Positions 34,460 to 45,918 of a stretch of DNA of 64,000 bases are shown here, one piece after another. How positions within the stretch are numbered: the stretch's first letter is position 1; each line of letters begins with the position of its first letter. Where the stretch lies: assembly GCF_046630445.1 (NCBI RefSeq), contig NC_092341.1, forward strand, positions 6,016,001 through 6,080,000, in the 5' to 3' direction. The position numbers and the translations under genes are program-made. The notes beneath the pieces were generated by a model. It saw only the letters and a list, made by a program, of their open reading frames with translations, was not told the origin of the DNA and searched no databases. This stretch comes from Rutidosis leptorrhynchoides. Its lineage: Eukaryota; Streptophyta; Magnoliopsida; Asterales; Asteraceae.

Positions 34460-35610
34460 CATCTACAAGTTGTTGGTTTTTAACACTTGATATAGATGAG
34501 GCATCTTAGATCAAAAGGTTGATGTTGAGATTATTGAAATTATAAACTTATTGTCATTGACTATTGGTTTTAAGAAGTGGATTGACTAAGGTATGCTTAT
34601 GATTATAATCTCAACTCTAATGTAATGGTAATATTTGTACACAAGGATAATGGGATACATTATCAAGAGTGTATAAATTATATGTTTACATTGATGACTT
34701 GTGAAAAGTGGACATGTGTAAGGACTAATCAATCAATTGTCTTGAGTACTCACAAGGTTCTTATGGTATAATAAGAACTTGGTAAATCCTTGACTTAAAG
34801 GATTGCAAAAGAATGAAAATTGATTGAAGTCATAATGAATAAGATTAAAGTTCATGGTGATCCCTAGTTATGGGATGTGATGTGATATGACTAAGGAATG
34901 TATTTGAAAAAGTGAAAGTCTAGACGCTTGTGCCTTAGACAAATTATGTTTTGTGAGGTTTATCACGAATGAAGTGATGTATGTGGATTTTGTTGGAACA
35001 ACAAAGTTTGACTAAATCACTTGAGAAAAGCATTAGCCGGTAGTGTGCACAAGTTGGCTAATGTTGTGGGATTGAAGTCCATTTAGATCTTCCATAGTGG
35101 GATACCCAATTCCCTTCTAGTACAATGCTAGGAGCTGAATTCAATGAGGAAAGCCTACTATATGAAGATTGGAACACATTTAATATATGAGCCCAAAGTA
35201 TGTGTTCGGACCCGTGAGATAAAGAAGGTTGAAGTTAAATACTTCTTAATAGTTGTCTTGAAAAATTGCATCGCGGGAGCAAGATTAAAGAAACTACCTA
35301 TGTGAATATGAGGTTAAGCCGCCTCAAGAAAGCTTGAGACTTAGCTTTTGATATGTTCATGAGAGGATTGGGACACAAGGCTTATAATAGTGTCGGGTTA
35401 ATTGTAGAAAGTATGGAGCTAGTGTGTATATTATCGACAAGTTTTCAAATGAATTGATGGGTTCAAACTATTAGAGCACCCTGATTTTCGAATTCTTGCA
35501 CGTGTAATATACTATGTGTAAATTCAATCCATGTGACATTTACACTTATGCACTAGTTATCTGTTTGTTGGTATTTTAGTAATCAAGGATCATACTAAAA
35601 TGGGGAGAAT
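34460..35610 (+). other. Interior of element B, right part, with polypurine tract
   Basis: Non-coding, ending ACTAAAATGGGGAGAAT immediately before the 3' LTR. No pol remnant could be translated. Confidence 0.6.
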
Positions 35611-36473
35611 TGTTGGTGATTTTAGCATGATCCAACGTCATTTTAGTTGATTGGATTGCTAAGTTGAAAGTGCTCGAACCATTGAAACGCTACACGGATT
35701 TAGAGAGTGTGGATGCATGTTCGTAAAGTGTAAAATGGTTTGAGGTTATGATAGTGAGCTTGGAAATAACATTTGGAACTTAAGGAATGCGAAACGCGAC
35801 TTGAAAGGCTAAACACACTTGAAAATAAGCTAAAACTTGATTTTGGTGTGCAGTAGCTTTAAGCCGCGGCGCGGCACATGGGCCCGTGGCGCGGCTTAAA
35901 GGGTGATTTTGAGTTCGAGAGTTTTGGCATTTTTGAAAGTGTTGTGCTTTGTTAGCCCGCGGCGCGGCTTAACACTGAACTTGCTGAAAATGTGCCTTTT
36001 CAACCCAAAAGGCACATTTAAACCCCAAACGTTATGGGGTTGTTCCAGGACATTTAAGAGCAGTTTTTACATGTATTTGGACTTGTTTAAGCACAAATAC
36101 ATGGGTATAAACTTCCAAGCTATGCATGGGGTATCATCAAAGGTTGTGACTTTTGGTAAACACCTTATGACCCATTATAAATATATGGATTCATTTCCAT
36201 ATGAAAGGTTAGACTTTTTACACAATGTTTCATATTTTGAACATGTCTAACACACTTTCAATGCAAAACTTTCAGATTTATGCAATCTACAATTGCAAGG
36301 AACAATTATATTTTGGTCAAGATGATTGTTCATACTAGTCTTATCCTAATAGTGATTTCGTGTAACAAGTGACCAAGTGGGTCGAAATACTCTATTAAGA
36401 AAGTGTTCACACGATTCTAGTATTAATCTGGTTACTGATTCTTTACCCACTAATCCAAAGTATTTATCCAACA
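35611..36473 (+). repeat. 3' LTR of element B, 863 bp
   Basis: TGTTGG...CCAACA ends and flanking GTATG. It carries the empty LARD target site at 35771-35775. Confidence 0.92.
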
Positions 36474-36478
36474 GTATG

Positions 36479-37015
36479 GATTTTACGCTCGTAAGAGTTT
36501 ACTACATATCGTAGCGAAAATAATGAGGGAAAGGGGGTTCCGCCCCCTACGGGGTTTTAGGGGCAGCGCCCCTTGCGGGGTCCAAAGGGCAGCTCTATTT
36601 GCATCCTAACAGATTTTCCCGCCAAAAGTCCCAACGCTTGAAATAAAACTTTTCTCGCCAAATGAAGGGTTACACACTTTCGTATTGTAGTCGAATATAG
36701 CTATTTTGCCCTACAGAAAACATTCTATTGACATTCTCACTAATACTTTGGTTCTAATTGTTCTTGCCTATAGTAAAATTGAATTTCTTGTCTTATCCCA
36801 ATTGAGATTTCGTGCAACCTAAGGCTTGTACGGGTCCAAATACATAATCAGAAAAGTGTTTCTCGATTATCAGATCTCACCCCTGTTTTATAACATTACT
36901 CATAATGTCGAACCGAAAAGCTATGAGTATATCATCCTAAAACGCAAAATCACTGCACTCGAGTTAATATTTTAGTCAATTGTAAGTATTTGCTTGATGA
37001 GTTACAAATACTTAT
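36479..37015. repeat. Older copia-like LTR remnant with paired GC hairpins
   Basis: AGGGGG-TTCCG-CCCCCT (36532-36548) and GGGGC-AGC-GCCCC (36560-36572) are perfect small stems. Further right, CTTATCCCAATTGAGATTTC and GAAAAGTGTTTCTCGATTAT parallel phrases in the LTR end of element B (CTTATCCTAATAGTGATTTC, GAAAGTGTTCACACGATT). It is probably a related LTR family into which B inserted. Confidence 0.45.
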
Positions 37016-37545
37016 TGTTGGAAAAGCTTGATGGAAAACGTATGTTTTCACCAAATTTTGGACACAAATAATTATATGATCGAGTGACATATGATAGTAA
37101 TTTTTTAGTGAATTTTGTAGTCCTTGACAAGGGCTTTAAAACGAGTTAAAGAGTGTCCAAAATGGATTAAAGGTGAATGAGATATCGAATCTCAAAGTTG
37201 CTAGGTTGGTGCAAAATTAACTTGGAAAGTAAATTATGTGGTATTTGTCCCACATCGGTTGTGGGAGCAAACCTAAGGCTATAGTCTTCACTATAAATAA
37301 AGGCCTTATGCATTGTAGAAGCACACACTAAAAAAAAATTGTATATGCATTCTTATACAATATGATTTTTCCTCTTAGCCGCAACAAGGTCTCCCCGTTC
37401 CGGTTACCTTTCAGACAAGTGGTCAAGTCCGGCAGTACGCTGATTTGGACCGGTGTACCCTGGGAACAGACGTCGAATCTATTTAAGGGAGTTGTGTCAA
37501 ACACAAGCCCGGTTCAACCTAATATCGGTTAGATCGTTTCAACTT
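37016..37545 (+). repeat. Probable copia-type LTR remnant
   Basis: Starts TGTTGGAAAAGC, contains TTGTCCCACATCGGTTGTGG, a TATA-like CTATAAATAAAGG (about 37290), and ends near CGTTTCAAC. No target duplication or partner LTR was found. Confidence 0.4.
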
Positions 37546-37682
37546 TCTCTTAGTTTGATTATTTCTTAGCAATATGATTATTACGTTTGTGATAATATAT
37601 ATAATTGTTTCAGTTTCATATATATTTTTCCTACACTTATTGTGTAATATTGACATATATGAAGATATTGGCAGGATACATC

Positions 37683-38672
37683 TAGGGGTGTGCATGATTC
37701 GAGAAAAAATGGAAAAAACTCGAGGACCTGACCGAACTAGATCGGAACCGAGCATTCCCAAAGAGTATTGATACGGTCCATGATCCTTAATTTTCATATT
37801 TTTTTTCCCGATACGGGAGGACCAAACCCGAGAAAAAGTAAAATAAGACCGGATGAAAATATTTACATTATGTAGATAGCTCGCCCGCTTTATCTTGCTT
37901 TTTTTAATAATCAATGGATGAATTTTTATGTGTATAATTTAATTAACCTACAAATCTTATTTAGTTTTGTCTTCTTCACAAATGTTTTAAAATAATAAAT
38001 GTGTATAATCTTGTTTACAGACCTTTCAGAAGACCTACTGATTCGTTTAATAACTAATGAATTTTTTTTTAAATTTTGGTAAAAAAACGATAATATACAA
38101 TAGATTCATCAAAAATGATGAAGAATGATTACAAAGGAACAATTACATTCACATAGTAAGGTTAATGAATCATGCAAACATATGAAAGCTAAATATGATC
38201 ATATGAAGATCACAACAAAGATAAACTAATGACATTGAATAACATGACATGAAATGACATTTTGTGGCCTCCGTATGCCGTAAATGTAGAGAAAGTTTCA
38301 AGCTCCACGAACTAAGATCCAAGAGTTTCAGTCCTAATGAATCTTACATGTTTAGTCTAGTATATGAATATTAATTGGTCATTTATATTATATTATGACT
38401 GTGTGCAATTCAAACTTCAGGACGTGTATTATTCCATAAAAATGTATGAAACATTTGCTATTCACTTTTTATATATCATATTTGTATACATTTTTCTATA
38501 TCATATGATTATGAAACAGGATGGTTCTTTTCCCTGAACCGAACTAAATCTTTGTTAACCAAACCGATATTATATGGTCTAGTCTTCAGTCCAATTTTTT
38601 GTTATAAAATGTGACTCTGGAAGGAACCGAATCGAGTTAGCTTGGTCTGATCTCATACCATACACAACTCTG
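37683..38672. mobile_element. hAT-like non-autonomous element, about 990 bp
   Basis: Left end TAGGGGTGTGCATG and, inverted, right end CAGAGTTGTGTATG. Flanks GATACATC (37675-37682) and GGTGCATC (38673-38680) agree at 6 of 8. Subterminal GAACCGAA/GACCGAAC phrases occur on both sides. No transposase. Confidence 0.5.
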
Positions 38673-40515
38673 GGTGCATCAATCATTAAAATCATTACTC
38701 ATTTTTAACATTACTAACATGTATTTATATTAGTTTTGACATGTAACACTAATTCGAGATCTTTTTAAATTTAAATGCGATCATTTTATTGAACTATTGC
38801 TTTTGCAAACAATGTTCAGTTATTTTTCATGAACCGTAGACAGTTACTCAATCTAGCAACAGTAACTTTACAGATAATAGGCCCGTGGGGGGTCATCTTG
38901 GGCTGCCACTGAGACGACCCGTCCTAATCCATAAGGACGAATACAATAACATATGATTACATTGCGAGGTATTTGACCTCTATATGATACATTTTACAAA
39001 CATTACATTCATTTTCAAAAGACAAACTTTCATTACATCGAAAGTTGACAAGCATGCATACCAATTCATAATATCCAACTCGAAATGACCTAATCTGTCA
39101 TTTGCTTAATCATAATCTTTAATGAACTCAGCGACTTGAATGCAACGTCTTTTAAAATATGCCATGAATGACTCCAAGTAATATCTTTAAAATGAGCAAA
39201 ATGCACAGCGGAAGATTTCTTTCATACATGAGAATAAACATACTTTAAAGTGTCAACCAAAAGGTTGGTGAGTTCATTAGTTTATCATAATCGATCATTT
39301 TCATAATTTTAATAGACCACAAGATTTTTATTTTTTGTTTCCATATACATCTCATATCAGGCATTTCGCACAAACTGCATAGAGATAAAAATCATTCATA
39401 TAGTGAACACCTGGTAATCGACATTAACAAAACTTTTCTAGAATATCCCCATCATTCCGGGACTCTCATCGGACATGATAAAATCGAAGTACTAAAGTAT
39501 CCGTAACCCGGATGGGGTTTGTTAGGCCCAATAGATCTATCTTTAGGATTCACGTCAATTAGGGTTTCTGTTCCCTAATTCTTAGATTACCAGACTAAAA
39601 AGGGTGATATTCGATTCGATAATCCAACCATAGAATGTAGTTTCGATTACTTGTTTCTATTTCGTAAAACATTTATAAAAGTAGCGCATGTATTCTCAGT
39701 CCCAAAAATATATATTGCAAAAGCATTTAAAAAGGAAGCAAATGAAACTCACTATACTATATTTCGTAGTAAAAATACATATGACGCCACTGAACAAGTG
39801 CAAGGTTGGCCTCAGATTCACGAACCTATATTAATTATATATATTTATATGTTGGTCAATATCTGTCTAACAATTTAGGTCAAGTCGTAGTGTATCACAA
39901 TCCTAATGCTCGAGACTGATATGCAAAAGTCAACAAAAGTCAATTTATCCTAAAATGACTTTCAGAATCTATACATGATTATTATGTAACTTGAATATAG
40001 TCGTTTTATATATTTAACAGATTTTATTAGGGTAAATAATATAAATTATTTATTAATAAAAATTTATATTTAAAAATTATATATATAAAAAAAATACCTT
40101 TATATATCTTAAGTAATAAAGTTCACTTAATATCATAAAAATGTAGTGATATGTATTATTAATGTAATTATATTACATGTGGTAAAATATCTTTGTATAA
40201 CATATTCATTTGGTAAAATAATATTAATAATAATAAATAAAAGTTGTATTATTTTGTACTAATAATAATTATTATTATTCTACTAATAATAATAACAATA
40301 TGTATATTTACTAATGAGGATATTAATTCTGATAAAATGATAACTCTAATCATAATAGTTTTAATAAAAATGATAATTTTAATATTAATGATACTTTCAA
40401 TAATAATCATAATAATAAAAACGATATTTTTATCTAGATCAATATCTTACATTATTTTAATTTCATCATGATACTTATACTCATTATTTCCTAATCAATT
40501 GGTTTAATAGCTTTT

Positions 40516-40646
40516 AGTCCTCATATATATCGCATTCATAATAATGATAATAATAATAATAATTAGATGATACTAATAGTAGTTTTAATGATAATAATAT
40601 TAATAATAATAAATATAATAATAATATTAATGATAATACGAAATAT

Positions 40647-40736
<90 letters not shown>

Positions 40737-40830
40737 GATGATATTAATAGTAATCTTAATGATAATAATGATAGTAATACTAATAACAATGATAATGATA
40801 AGTTTAATGATAATACTTATAACGATAATG

Positions 40831-40886
<56 letters not shown>

Positions 40887-40960
40887 TAGATAATAATAAT
40901 AATGACGATAATAACGACGATAGTAATAATAATAATCATTTTAATAACAATACTAAAATT
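40516..40960. repeat. (AAT)n microsatellite in solo LTR
   Basis: Pure AAT at about 40646-40735 and again near 40828-40888, imperfect elsewhere. Poly-Ile frames are artefacts. Confidence 0.95.
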
Positions 40961-41645
40961 CAGTTGGTCATATCTTTTAATTCGTTCATCGAAATCACAC
41001 GAGTTCTAAATGAAAAGTTCTTAATTTTTCGCCAGCTTTCCAACGACATGCATATCATATACCTTATCTCAGTAGCATATGTATCTAATTCATGATCTAT
41101 CGTAAACTATTTAACGACAATATTAAGCGTACAAGCATGCATAATCCTATATACTCGAGCACTAGTCAAGGATATACTAATAATATATAAAAGTTAAGTT
41201 ATGAGTGCTCACGTATCAATATTGTGATTCAATATTGCAGGAAAGTACGTAGACGCAACGGAGATGATAAATATTAGTTTGACTCACGAGCAATTCCCTC
41301 GAACAATACCCATAACCTCCATAGCTATAACCCATAATTTCCTTAGCTCTATCCCGCTCGAAAAATCCATTTTGAAATAACTCACTCATGACCTCGTCGT
41401 AATATTTTATGTATAATACTAATAATATCAATAATAATAATAATAATAATAATTATTAAAACAATAATAATAAGATTAATAAGTTTATTGATAATATTAT
41501 TAATAAAGTAAATATATACGGAGTACTTTGATTGAAAATGGAATGATGAAATGAATTTGGCTAAATTGATTGAACTTTATAGCCTATTAGTGCCTTCGCA
41601 ATTATGGAATGCAGCTCAAACTTGCTCGACTTCTTCCGCCGACAA

Positions 41646-41649
<4 letters not shown>

Positions 41650-41705
<56 letters not shown>
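41650..41705. repeat. (AT)n microsatellite
   Basis: About 55 bp of AT within the solo LTR. Confidence 0.95.
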
Positions 41706-41708
<3 letters not shown>

Positions 41709-42916
41709 CATATAATTAATTATATATTATATTATATTCACGTGCATAGTTAACATGTAATTTTTGTTCCAATGACTTGTACGTTGTCACTCGACTAATG
41801 TCCTGGTTCCAATTTCTCGAACGCATTTTCGTACGCTTAGAAAACTAGCACTTTACATTACGCGACGTGTACCTTTATCAATAATTAGACTTAAATCAAT
41901 GAAAAACTATCCCACTCAAAGTGTAACTTATTCATTTGAGTGTTTTGGTCATTTACTTCTATAAATCAATGTTTCGTTATTTACCAAAGTATATTATTTT
42001 AAGACAAAACGTTTTATAACTTACTTATTACTTTGTAAAAATATATATTCATTTCGAAATATAAACTTGAAATATTTATTTAACAATATAATATATAGTT
42101 TTTCAAAACTACTTACATTTCAAAGTTCCTTGAAATCGTTTTGAAAATTAATATTTAATAATAATATATTTGCAAAATTATAATACAAATCTTTTAACTA
42201 ACAAGTATCTTATAAAATGTTTTAGTAATAAAGTTCTTTTTAAACTAAAAATGTTTTGTGCATTTGAAACTAAATTAAATAATTATGATACTTTTGTTTT
42301 CTAAAATTAAATATGTGTAAGAATCATTTTGTTAAAAGTTTAAAATAATGAAAATCGTTATATCATAAAATGTTTTAGAAAAAAATAGATCGTATAAAAC
42401 TTATAATAAGTTTTCAAGTCTTTAAATTACCGTTTATTGATGAAACGTGAGATAAAGTCCAAAGGTTAAAAGAACGTATAAAATCATTTTAAGGTAAAAT
42501 ATCGATTTAATTACTCGTCGGTATCCAACATCTAAGTTATTCACACTTCACGTTCTTACTTTCACTTTAAGTAAAAAGAAAACTAAAATAGTTATCATAT
42601 CGAAGTCACGAGGAAAATATTATAAAGCCTGAATTGAGATTCAATTAGGATTCTCCACTAACCCTTGTCTAGTTCCCGTTAATTGACACTTTTGTTCTTA
42701 CATGTAAATCACTTTACCAATTATTCCGAATACCATTAAAAATGAAAGGTTTCCTAAATTAAAGTGGACCTCTCAACAGAGACTCGTAATCATACAATGT
42801 ATCTGATAAATCAATCATTAGATGTTATCTTCTAATTCCATAGATAAACATATTGAAACAAATACGTTCATGTAAAGTATTATACATTTAATACTTTGTT
42901 AATATTCTCAAGTGAT

Positions 42917-42918
42917 AA

Positions 42919-42987
<69 letters not shown>
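42917..42987. repeat. (AT)n microsatellite
   Basis: About 70 bp, near the LTR start, at a position similar to the TA tract in the LTR at 3982. Confidence 0.95.
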
Positions 42988-42989
<2 letters not shown>

Positions 42990-43159
42990 CATATCCGTTC
43001 ATTTAATGGTTCGTGAATCGTCGGAATTTGGTCGAGGTTAAATGAATGTATGAACACAGTTTTAAATTTTGAGATTCAATATTTCAGACTTTACTTATCA
43101 TGTCGGAAACATATAAAGATTAAAGTTTAAATTTGGTCGAAAATTTCCGGGTTGTCACA

Positions 43160-43931
43160 GCTACCTACTAAATTCCGAACTATATAGGGTTGGTTCTGGG
43201 TCCATTCCATTAGTATCAGGCTTACAATAACATTGTAAATCTTGATACTCACATTATCCATTTATTTATTTTTAATTTTTCGATAAAAACATATGCAATT
43301 TTATTTCTGTTAGTAGGAAACATATGCAAATAAAAGTTACCTTAAAATCAGTTGTTTTAGTTTTACAAGGAGGTAGTATTAGTGATTAGTGTGTTAAATA
43401 GAAAAGGGTTAACATTCAACATTTCAACACCTGCTATACAAGAACAAATAAAATAGTTAAAAGTCAAAAGAAATTAACGGTACACGTTTACGTAGGCGAC
43501 AACAGTGGACATGTTGGCAGTGGACACCTTCAACACGTGCTATCAACGCCCCAATAAAATTAGGATAGAACAAGATTTAGGGTGGGCTACAGCTGGCTAG
43601 CCCCTCACCTAACAGATGCTGCGCCCTGTAGGTGATGAGCCAGTGATAAGGTCACACCATGTACCAGTTTATTGGTGTAAGCAAACATAACCTAACATAA
43701 CTTTTTTTCCTATAAAATAATGAAAAGTATATGAACCAAGACACTTTAATCAAATGATAAAAATTGATAGTCCGTTAAACAGCATATCGAAAATTATAAG
43801 AAAACTTGACAACTACGGAGTACAAGTTATCTAAACACGATTCTCGTCTAACCATGGAAAACAAAATCTAAAAACAAAAACTAAATAAACATAGCAATAT
43901 CTCTATATAACACTACTCATTGATAAAGTTT
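43160..43931. other. Intergenic DNA with an imperfect hairpin
   Basis: No gene. Around 43588-43650, CTGGCTAGCCCCTCACCTAACAG can fold against CTGTAGGTGATGAGCCAG. Confidence 0.4.
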
Positions 43932-44239
43932 GAAAAAAGTTCATAGTCGGTCCCCAACTTTGTTCTAAAAATCAAGATAGGAAACGGACTTTAAAATGAT
44001 CATGTTTGGTCTCAATTTTATACTTGGTTCCAGAAACTAATGATCGTTACTTGCATCAAGTTAAATTAAACACATGATTGGCAGATTCGTCTTTTTGGTT
44101 CTTATGATCACATATACAGAAAATTTAATCTTTCTGGTTCTTATTTCGTCCATTTCAAATTACCTAAACCCAGATGCAAGTCACCTTCATCCTCATTTTT
44201 ATTCAACTTGATATCAATTCATAAACATAAAAACCAAAA

Positions 44240-44321
44240 ATGAAGAGAAAAGAGATACAACAAAAACTTCGCGATTCCCTCATTAACATGCTCTATGCCT
44301 CACCTTCATCCCCACAACTAC
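44240..44321 (+). pseudogene. Captured coding fragment, first half (continues at 59645-59789)
   Basis: ATG at 44240 opens a frame (MKRKEIQQKLRDSLINMLYA) that runs to the copia insertion. Omitting the copia and its ACTAC duplication, the same frame continues at 59645 through LDLLREIADSAHHQTSKSL to about 59789 with one internal stop. This is about 75 codons of plausible protein, composition unlike the surroundings. With the PPR-like motif downstream it may be the N-terminal part of a PPR or similar gene. The parent gene could not be identified. Confidence 0.45.
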
Positions 44322-44600
44322 TGTTAGAAATAAAAAAGAAATATTATGTGATTTTGGGGATCAGAACATTCTCATCATTTCCCTCATATTGACAGCTATG
44401 CACAGCAGGACCAAACAGCTAGGAACCATCACAGCTGCATTACCTCAATTAGGAAATCTTTTCCTTTTTTAGATTTACTAACCGTTGGTTCATCTTGTAT
44501 ATAAAGGGTCATATGTAACAACACAATGTATCAATTCAAGTTTCATCTTTCAATAAAACGATCAAAAATTGTTATTACTTGTTATTTTCAATTGAAAACA
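44322..44600 (+). repeat. 5' LTR of the copia element
   Basis: Begins TGTTAGAAAT and ends GAAAACA. TATA-like TGTATATAAAGGG near 44498, followed about 60 nt later by AATAAA. Confidence 0.93.
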
Positions 44601-44693
44601 TGGTATCAGAGCAGTGATTGCTGATCCTGGATCATAGCAAACACCCCTTTTTTCTCTCATCATTTACCTTTACTTTATTCCTGATTGGCCATC

Positions 44694-45918
44694 ATGTCTG
44701 GAGAAGACGACAGCCATAATCAGAACAGCCAATTAATCACTGAATTAACTAGTCAGTTGGCAAGATTACTTCAAACCAATAATGAAAACCAAGCACAGAG
44801 GTTATCTGATTCATTAAAAATCAGTGTTAATCTCAATAACTCCAATTTTTCACTCTGGTCTAGGATGATTAAGGTTGCCATTGGAGGTAAGTCCAAGGCC
44901 CTCCTTAATCATCTTACAGAGGACCCACCAGAAGATAATAATTAGAAATGGCACCAGGATGATCTGGTGGTATTCTCATGGGTGATCCAAAACATCGAAC
45001 CTAGGATGATCTGGTGGTATTCTCATGGGTGATCCAAAACATCGAACCTCAAATTGCAAGCAACCATACTCAATTCCCCACTGCAAAATCTCTATGGAAT
45101 GCGCTCATCACAACCTACAGTTCAGGCAAAGATAAACTGCAAACATTTGACCTACACGTCAAAGCAAACAATATCAAACAAGAAGGCAAACCAATTGAAG
45201 ATCTCTGGTTAAAATTACAAGGAATTTGGGGAGAGATTGAAATAAGGGATCCAAATCCCATGGAACACCCAAATGACATTATCAAGTATAACAGTATTAG
45301 ATCAGAGCAGAAGCTATTTCAATTTTTAATGCCCTTAATCACAAACATGATAATATCAAAAGAGAATTGCTCAGAATACCTTTACCTACAGTTGAAGGGG
45401 CATATGCTACCATTAGAAAAGAAAATGCTCACCAGAGTATATTTAGCAACAAGACCGAAGCTACCAACCATTCCGGCATCGAATCAGGATTATTAGCCCC
45501 ATCATCAAAAAACAAAGATTTAGATGGCCATGGTCTTGTATCAAGAAACCAACGCCGATCTGAATACCCATCAACAAGAGATAAAGACAGCATCAAGTGT
45601 ACGGGTGTGAGATGACATGCCATACGAAAGAACAGTGTTTTAAGATCGTCGGATACCCTGAGTGGTGGAACGACGAACATAAAAAGGGAAAAGTAGCAAC
45701 GGTAACAGCAGTGGCAGCCAAAGGTAATCAAGGGACCAGCAACTCCAGTGCCACTGCTCAAGGAGGATTCAGCTTAATGGCAGCAGAACCATCTTCAACC
45801 ACTAATTCAGGTGAAGGTAAATTAGGGTTAGGTTTTTTACCCAAACAATGTGAACATACGGGGAAGAAGGGAGGGTTAGGGTTTTTAAACCCAAATCAAT
45901 ACCAGACTTTGAAAAAAA
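44694..45918 (+). pseudogene. Copia gag (UBN2-type with zinc knuckle), broken
   Basis: Starts MSGEDDSHNQNSQLITEL, then LNNSNFSLWSRMIKVAI, the usual start of plant copia Gag. A TGG-to-TAG stop follows near 44943. A 47-bp tandem duplication (44956 and 45003) shifts the frame. The next part (SKSLWNAL-like, LKLQGIWGEIE, then LLRIPLPTVEGAYATIRKE in a new frame) is the gag-polypeptide region. A CCHC knuckle remnant reads YGCEMTCHTKEQCFKIVGYP at about 45597-45656. It ends at the gypsy insertion within QTLKK; the frame resumes at 55860. Gag packages the element's RNA; this copy cannot. Confidence 0.9.

Larger units (their letters stand above)
19618..36473 (+). mobile_element. Element B: non-autonomous, copia-like LTR element with two nested insertions
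   Basis: The LTRs begin TGTTGGTGATTTTAGC at 19618 and 35611. The right LTR ends TCCAACA at 36473, giving TGTTGG...CCAACA termini typical of copia elements. The target duplication GTATG is perfect (19613-19617 and 36474-36478). AATGGGGAGAAT before the right LTR is a good polypurine tract. Without the two insertions the interior is only about 2.6 kb with no gag or pol. No usual tRNA-Met primer site follows the 5' LTR. Insertions: a whole LARD in the 5' LTR and a chromovirus solo LTR in the interior. Confidence 0.85.
38910..43159 (-). mobile_element. Solo LTR of a LARD-related family, 4250 bp
   Basis: On the minus strand it begins TGTGACAACCCGGAAATTTT at 43159 and ends GGACGGGTCGTCTCA at 38910. 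Flanks GCCAC (38905-38909) and GCTAC (43160-43164) match at 4 of 5. The order of blocks equals 3982-7704: TA tract, triplet array, ATAGGTTCGTGAATCTGAGG, GTGAG donor, ATAGATCTATC, CCAACCTTTTGGTTGACAC, CCGCTGTGCA. The acceptor here reads TTCTCAT, so AG is lost. Confidence 0.8.

Noticed and set aside
35903-36250. 115-aa plus-strand frame
   Set aside because: It sits inside the LTR of element B and is broken in the other LTR copy.
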